NCBI RefSeq assembly: GCF_019083965.1 | Contig: NZ_JAHRCY010000009.1 | Coordinates: forward strand, 62,001 to 126,000 | Direction of reading: 5' to 3' | From: Catellatospora tritici | GTDB taxonomy: Bacteria > Actinomycetota > Actinomycetes > Mycobacteriales > Micromonosporaceae | DNA length: 64,000 nt | Program-made: the position numbers and the translations under genes | The notes under the pieces: generated by a model | Seen by the model: the letters and a program-made list of their open reading frames with translations, nothing else | What the model was told of the DNA's origin: nothing | Databases searched by the model: none | Part shown: positions 59,500-64,000 of the stretch, in pieces | Numbering within the stretch: position 1 is the first letter of the stretch | Layout of the letters: each line of letters opens with the position of its first letter

Positions 59500-61623
59500 G
59501 TGACAGGCGTCGTCTACGGCATCGACTTCGGCACGTCCAACTCTGCGCTGGCCATCGGGATGCCCCGGGCGGGCAACAGGTACGTCGGCGACGTCGCGGG
59601 TGCCGCTGGAGCCAACTACCAGATCCCGACCGCCGTGTGCGCACTGGACGACGGCACGCTCGTCGTCGGCCGCCAGGCCGTCAACCGCAAGCAGAGCTCG
59701 CCGGGCAGCTACCTGGACAACTTCAAACGGTATGTCGGGCACAGCAGCCCGATCATCCTCGGCGGGCAGCGGCGCCGCGTCGAGGAACTCGTCACGGCGA
59801 CACTGGGCTTCCTGCACCAGCGTGCCAAGGCCATCACCAACTCCGAGCCGGAGGTCGTGGTCATCACCGTCCCGGCGTCGTGGAACCGGGACAAGAAAGA
59901 GGTGATCCGCACCGCCGCCATCAACGCCGGGATGGGTGCGGCCACCATCGAGCTGATGGCCGAGCCTGCCGCGGCCGGCGCCTACGCGCTGTCGCAGAAC
60001 ATGGTCGGCCAGGGCCAGGGCCGCCTGCTCGTGTACGACCTGGGCGGCGGCACCTTCGACTGCGCCGTGGCCGAGCGGCGCGACAAGGGCGAGTTGCAGG
60101 TGCTGGACTACGGCGGCTGCGACATCGGCGGCACCCTGTTCGACGAGGTGGTGCAGACCGAGCTGCGGGCACGCCATCCGGAGCAGACCGCCGAACTGTT
60201 CTCCGAGCAGGCCAAGACCTCCTCGGACCTGCTGCGGCTGCTCCAGGTTCGGGCCGCCTGCGAGCGCCTCAAGTGCCAGCTGTCGAACTCGGAGCAGGCG
60301 TTCGAGATGCTCACCGAACTGCGGCCGCCGGTGGAGTTCGAGTTGACCCGGGCTCGGTTCGAGCAGCTGGTGGCCCCCTCGATCGACGAGACGATCCGCG
60401 AGTGCACCGCACTGCTGGAGCGGCTGGGCATGAGCTGGGCGGGTGTCTCGGCTGTGCTGCCGGTGGGCGGATCCAGTGTGATACCGCTGGTGCGCCAGCG
60501 CCTCCAGCAGAGTTGGGGACGCGCGCCGCGTTCGGTGTACGACTCGCACCTGGCCACGGTGAACGGCGCCGTGCTCCGCGCTCGGGCACTGGCCGGTGTC
60601 CCCGACCAGTCGGCCGCGGTCGCGCCGACGATCGTGGACATGGCCCCTACCCAGGGCGGCACCCGCACCGGTGCGGAGTCGCCCCGCTGGGATCCGACCA
60701 ACGTGGACAGCCGCCGCAATCCGGCGTACGAGTACGCGATCGAACCCACGGTCCCCAAGTTGACCAGCAAGCCGGCGGGTCGGTTCTGGGCGCCGTTCCT
60801 GATCTGGGCGGTGGCGTCGGTCGCGCTGGCCACTCAATACTGGAACCTCTACTGGGCCGCAGGGTCCGTGGCGCTGGTCGCCGCGGCCTTGAGGGTGATG
60901 CTGGTCTCGCGGCGTCCGGAACCATGGCCCTCGGCCACGGAGGCATTCGCCGCGACCACTGCGGTGCTCAGCGGTCTGATGATGGTGGGTGGCGCTGCGC
61001 TCTACGTCAAGCGCGCGGTCATGAACGGCTTCGGCGCCAACTGGCTACCGGCCGTGCTCGGGATAGTGGCTCTGGCGTCGGGCCTGACTCTGCTGGTCAT
61101 GCTGACTGATGCCGACCTCGACAAATGGACCGCCAACCGGAAGCGGACCGAGATCGAAGACAAGCTGAAGCGGCTGCGCGACGCGCGCAAGCGGGTCGGC
61201 GAGGAGCGTCTGTTCGGCATGATCAAGGCGCAGGTGCCGCCGATGCTCGAACCGCTGCTGCGGCTGCCCGCGGTCCGGGTGGTGAAGCTGGCCCGCGACC
61301 CGATCTTCACGTACGCGATCACAGCCGGGCCCCGTGTGGTGCTGGTCCACCTCGCACGGTCTGCCAACAGCCTGCCCGAGATGGACGCCAGTCTCAACGG
61401 ATGGCGTGCGGCCTGCCAGAACGCCGTCGCGGAGATGTCGGGAACGCGTACGGTCAAGGCTCGGGCGGTCATCGTGGTGCCCGGCGACAGCGCGCCGCAG
61501 TGGTCCTTCGACGCGGCGGCACTGATCACGACGGAGTCGGATCTCCCCGGGGTCGTCGGTCCGTTCCTCGCCGCCGAGCCGTACCGGGTGCTGGTACCGA
61601 TGGTCGCCGCCACGCTCGGCTGA
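59500..61623 (+). CDS. Membrane-spanning Hsp70-like ATPase
   Basis: Protein of 707 aa. The N-terminal Hsp70/actin-type ATPase has GIDFGTSNSALAIG (phosphate 1), VVVITVPASWNRDKKEVIRT, AEPAAAGAYAL, DLGGGTFDCAVAE (phosphate 2, near 180) and LPVGGSSVIPLVRQRL. Instead of a peptide-binding domain, a linker leads to about four transmembrane helices (residues 428-550), then a cytoplasmic helix rich in K/R. The last domain (about 590-707: FTYAITAGPRVVLVHLARSA, KARAVIVVPGD, LPGVVGPFL) loosely resembles NERD-type nuclease folds without their catalytic residues. GAGGAG precedes the GTG. Last gene of the dynamin operon. Confidence 0.82.
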   Translation: MTGVVYGIDFGTSNSALAIGMPRAGNRYVGDVAGAAGANYQIPTAVCALDDGTLVVGRQAVNRKQSSPGSYLDNFKRYVGHSSPIILGGQRRRVEELVTATLGFLHQRAKAITNSEPEVVVITVPASWNRDKKEVIRTAAINAGMGAATIELMAEPAAAGAYALSQNMVGQGQGRLLVYDLGGGTFDCAVAERRDKGELQVLDYGGCDIGGTLFDEVVQTELRARHPEQTAELFSEQAKTSSDLLRLLQVRAACERLKCQLSNSEQAFEMLTELRPPVEFELTRARFEQLVAPSIDETIRECTALLERLGMSWAGVSAVLPVGGSSVIPLVRQRLQQSWGRAPRSVYDSHLATVNGAVLRARALAGVPDQSAAVAPTIVDMAPTQGGTRTGAESPRWDPTNVDSRRNPAYEYAIEPTVPKLTSKPAGRFWAPFLIWAVASVALATQYWNLYWAAGSVALVAAALRVMLVSRRPEPWPSATEAFAATTAVLSGLMMVGGAALYVKRAVMNGFGANWLPAVLGIVALASGLTLLVMLTDADLDKWTANRKRTEIEDKLKRLRDARKRVGEERLFGMIKAQVPPMLEPLLRLPAVRVVKLARDPIFTYAITAGPRVVLVHLARSANSLPEMDASLNGWRAACQNAVAEMSGTRTVKARAVIVVPGDSAPQWSFDAAALITTESDLPGVVGPFLAAEPYRVLVPMVAATLG

Positions 61624-61629
61624 ACCGCC

Positions 61630-61660
61630 TCGCCGGGTGCGGTACGGCCGCACCCGGCGA
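61630..61660 (+). terminator. Terminator hairpin after the Hsp70-like gene
   Basis: A perfect 13-bp stem (TCGCCGGGTGCGG and its complement) with a 5-base loop, 6 bases after the stop; it closes the dynamin-Hsp70 operon. Confidence 0.75.
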
Positions 61661-61713
61661 TCAGGGTCGATCGGCTCATGCTTAACCGGACCCGCATGGG
61701 GTAGAAAGCGCAT

Positions 61714-62043
61714 GTGTCCCGACAGACCTGGATCCTCATCGCCGTCATCGGCGGTATCTTCTGCCTGCTCACCCTCTGGGGAGCCATCAAGCTGGGCAAG
61801 CGCCTGTTCGTCACCAAGCGCCTGCTGGACCAGGTCGGCGCGGGTGGCAAGTGGGCCTTCTACGGCGCGCTGATCTACACGTTCCTGCCGATCGACCTGC
61901 TGCCCGACCCGATCTACCTCGACGACATGGGTGTGCTCGCCGCCGCCCTGGTCTACCTGACCAGCCTGCTACGCAAACGGGGTGTGAAGCTGCCGCTGCC
62001 GCGCTCGCGCCACGATGGCAGCGAGCGCGGCGCGCGGCGCTGA
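61714..62043 (+). CDS. DUF1232 (YkvA-type) membrane protein
   Basis: Protein of 109 aa. One N-terminal transmembrane helix (WILIAVIGGIFCLLTLWGAI) is followed by the DUF1232 core, FYGALIYTFLPIDLLPDPIYLDDMG, whose LLPDxIP..DD-like pattern is the family signature, and a second hydrophobic stretch (VLAAALVYLTSLL). Function unknown. GTG start. It stands alone after the terminator of the Hsp70 operon and converges with the ABC exporter genes, with 4 bases between the stops. Confidence 0.8.
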   Translation: MSRQTWILIAVIGGIFCLLTLWGAIKLGKRLFVTKRLLDQVGAGGKWAFYGALIYTFLPIDLLPDPIYLDDMGVLAAALVYLTSLLRKRGVKLPLPRSRHDGSERGARR

Positions 62044-62047
62044 GCGA

Positions 62048-63115
62048 TCAGGCGTCGTCCCACTTGAACAGCAGCGCGGCGATGCCGGAAACCACCACCG
62101 AGAACCCGGCCAGGATGCCGATGGCGGGCAGGGTGGCGGTGAAGCCCTCGCCGCGCACCATCACGTCCTGCATCGAGCTGACCAGGTGCTTGAGGGGCAG
62201 CAGGTCGGAGATCTGCTGGAGCCACTTGGGCGCGCCGTCGAGCGGGAAGAAGGCGCCGGACAGGAACGCCATCGGCAGCACGATCAGGTTGGCGATGGCG
62301 CTGGCGGCCTCGGACGTCTTGGCGGCGGCCCCGGCGAGCAGGCCGATCGACAGGAACGCGAGTGTTCCGACGACCATGAGCGGGATGAAGGCGTACCACT
62401 GATCGGACAGTTGCAGTCCGAACGTCGGCAGCAGCGCGACCCCGATGAAGACACCGGACTGCACCAGCGCGAGCAGTACGCTGACCGACACCCGGGCGCC
62501 GATCACCGACGCCAGCGGCACCGGGGACAGTCGCAGCCGCCGCAGGATCTTCTTCTGCCGCCACGACACCAGCGTCAGCGCGGCGCCGAACGTCGCGCCG
62601 CTGGCGATCGCCCAGCCCAGCAGGCCCGGGGTCATGTACTGGATCGCCTTGAGCGACTCGTCCTCGACCTGTTTGGTGGTCAGCGTCAGCGCGGGCTGAG
62701 TCACCCCGGCGAGGGCGAGGTTGGTCTGCTGCACCAGCGCCTGCATGATGCCGTGCACCGTGGCGGCCTTGACCTGGTCGGCGGCGGAGAAGTGGACGAT
62801 GATCTGGTCACCCTGCTGCTCCAGCGCCGCGGCGACGTCACCGTCGCGGACCTGCTGGAGCGCGGCGGCCCGGTCATCCTCGCGGGTCACCGCGAGCACG
62901 TCCGACAGCTGCGCCTTCGCGTCGGCGGGCAGGTTGTCCAACGCCGCGACCGACCCGATCTGCACCACGTCGGTCTTCGAAGCGCCCGGCGACTTGAACA
63001 GCGCCCCGAAGATGATCAGGAACATCAGCGGGAAAAGGATGGTGAAGAACAGCGCGGTGCGGTCGCGGAAGAACCCTCGCGCCATCGCCTTGGAGAGACT
63101 GATCAGACCGGTCAT
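62048..63115 (-). CDS. ABC-2 type transporter permease
   Basis: Membrane protein of 355 aa. One helix near the N-terminus (ALFFTILFPLMFLIIFGALF) is followed by a large outer domain (residues about 45-165), then five helices in the ABC-2 pattern (TPGLLGWAIASGATFGAALT, then LRRLRLSPVPLASVIGARVS as the coupling region). This architecture is typical of drug or lipid exporters. The start overlaps the stop of the ATPase gene (ATGA), so the two form one exporter. Confidence 0.88.
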   Translation of the reverse strand: MTGLISLSKAMARGFFRDRTALFFTILFPLMFLIIFGALFKSPGASKTDVVQIGSVAALDNLPADAKAQLSDVLAVTREDDRAAALQQVRDGDVAAALEQQGDQIIVHFSAADQVKAATVHGIMQALVQQTNLALAGVTQPALTLTTKQVEDESLKAIQYMTPGLLGWAIASGATFGAALTLVSWRQKKILRRLRLSPVPLASVIGARVSVSVLLALVQSGVFIGVALLPTFGLQLSDQWYAFIPLMVVGTLAFLSIGLLAGAAAKTSEAASAIANLIVLPMAFLSGAFFPLDGAPKWLQQISDLLPLKHLVSSMQDVMVRGEGFTATLPAIGILAGFSVVVSGIAALLFKWDDA

Positions 63116-64000
63116 GCCCGGTACTCCCGTCCGGTCAGGTGCAGGAAGACGTCCTCGAGCGTGGCGCCGCGCACCGACAGGCCGCGCAGCGCGTCCTGCT
63201 CGGCCAGAGCGGAGAGCACAGGCGCGGGGGTACGCGTGGCGAAGGTCAGCGACACCCCGTCGTCGTCCACCTCCACGCCGTCGACCAGCCCTCGGGCCGC
63301 GTCCAACGTCATGGTGCCGCTCTCCACGGAGATGCGGGTGGGTGCGTCGAGGTCACGCACCAGCGTGGCGGGCGGACCGGACTCCAGGATCCTGCCGTGG
63401 TCCATGATCGCGACCCGGTCGCACAGCGACTCGGCCTCGTCCAGGTAGTGCGTGGTCAGCACGACGGTGCGGCCCTGGGAGTTGATGTCGCGCAGCACGT
63501 CCCACAGGTTGCGGCGCGCCTGCGGGTCCAGCCCCGCGGTGGGTTCGTCGAGGAAGACCAGGTCCGGCTCGTGCGCCAACGCGCAGGCGATCGACAGCCG
63601 CTGCTGCTGACCGCCGGACAGGTCCTCGTTGCGCTTGCCCGCCATGTCGGACAGGCCGACGTGGTCGAGCCACTCGTCGGCCTTCTTGGCGGAGACGCCG
63701 TACAGCGAGGCGAAGGTGCGGATCTGCTCGCGGGCGGTGAGTCGCTCGAAGAACGCGCTGGCCTGCAACTGCACCCCGATGCGGGGCAGCAGCTTCGGGT
63801 TGCGCGGCCAGGGCTTCTCGCCGAACAGGGTGACCTGCCCGGCATCGGGCTGACGCAGTCCTTCGAGCATCTCCAAGGTGGTGGTCTTACCGGCGCCATT
63901 CGGGCCGAGGATGCCGAAGAACTCCCCTGCCTGGACCTCGAACGACACCCCGTCCACGGCCACGAGTTCCCCGTAGGCCTTGCGCAGGTCGGTGACCTGG
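63112..64000 (-). CDS. ABC transporter ATP-binding protein (5' end outside window)
   Basis: ATPase of an ABC-2 exporter, 295 codons in the window. Walker A LGPNGAGKTTTLEM, Q-loop VQLQASAF, signature DLSGGQQQRLSIACALAHEP, Walker B VFLDEPTAGLDP and H-loop LTTHYLDEAESLCDR. A C-terminal DUF4162-like region (ISVESGTMTLDAARGLVDGV, ATLEDVFLHLTGREY) fits the drug-exporter subgroup. The frame stays open to the right edge (VTDLRKAYGELVAVDGV), so the true start lies beyond the window. Confidence 0.9.
   Translation of the reverse strand, partial: QVTDLRKAYGELVAVDGVSFEVQAGEFFGILGPNGAGKTTTLEMLEGLRQPDAGQVTLFGEKPWPRNPKLLPRIGVQLQASAFFERLTAREQIRTFASLYGVSAKKADEWLDHVGLSDMAGKRNEDLSGGQQQRLSIACALAHEPDLVFLDEPTAGLDPQARRNLWDVLRDINSQGRTVVLTTHYLDEAESLCDRVAIMDHGRILESGPPATLVRDLDAPTRISVESGTMTLDAARGLVDGVEVDDDGVSLTFATRTPAPVLSALAEQDALRGLSVRGATLEDVFLHLTGREYRA

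Overview
The window is GC-rich chromosomal DNA from an actinomycete. Genes are densely packed, GTG and TTG starts are common, many neighbours overlap by 4 to 11 bases, and inverted-repeat terminators lack U-tracts. A short AAGGAAGGGCACCTT-type palindrome at about 40.63 kb, of a kind I associate with Micromonosporaceae intergenic DNA, together with the secreted hydrolases and many TetR regulators, suggests that family. The genus is not established. I saw no rRNA, tRNA, CRISPR array, insertion sequence or phage genes.

Layout. 0-4.7 kb: a SigE-family sigma factor (cut by the left edge), an FAD monooxygenase, a maltose acetyltransferase-type protein, a cupin and a TetR regulator. 4.7-19 kb: a lipid or ketone catabolism region. 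It holds an acyl-CoA dehydrogenase - thiolase - FadB-like operon, an alpha/beta hydrolase, a cholesterol-oxidase-like GMC oxidoreductase, a TetR regulator, a Baeyer-Villiger-type monooxygenase, an acetoacetate-decarboxylase-like protein, a secreted hydrolase, an acyl-CoA ligase and an alpha-methylacyl-CoA racemase. Four copies of one 15-bp palindrome (TTGRCAGNCYGNCAA) at promoters inside this region suggest a single regulon. 19-24.4 kb: a degenerate M23 peptidase, a GNAT protein with a possible leader peptide, a small membrane protein, a tyrosine phosphatase, an S41 peptidase, and a TetR/cupin pair with two matching operators.

24.4-33.8 kb: a seven-gene minus-strand locus. It encodes a WxL-like secreted protein, a DUF916-type membrane protein, a second membrane-anchored surface protein, a complete branched-chain-type ABC importer whose two permeases and one ATPase are fused in one chain, and a neocarzinostatin-like protein with an LAKTG sortase signal. 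34-45.8 kb: a haloperoxidase-type hydrolase, a 1225-residue protein kinase - LRR - Roc - COR protein, two proteins of unknown function, a broken MerR gene next to the palindromic repeat, a lincosamide-nucleotidyltransferase-like gene, a secreted GDPD, a PhzF protein and a LuxR/TrmB-type regulator.

45.8-55 kb: a subtilisin-BNR protease interrupted by a frameshift, a GH16 glucanase with a ricin-type lectin and a CebR-like operator, and a TetR/MMPL pair. Six 16-bp palindromes spaced exactly 23 bp apart separate the last two. 55.3-61.6 kb: a four-gene operon of dynamin-like GTPase, GrpE-like protein, second dynamin-like GTPase with a membrane segment, and a membrane-spanning Hsp70-like ATPase. 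This operon and the kinase-Roc-COR gene are the best candidates for an undescribed system. 61.7-64 kb: a DUF1232 protein and an ABC-2 exporter, whose ATPase gene is cut by the right edge. Two intergenic clusters (14.1-14.36 and 51.75-52.0 kb) share a 17-bp GATC-N9-GGTC repeat, and each lies directly after a heptamer minisatellite.
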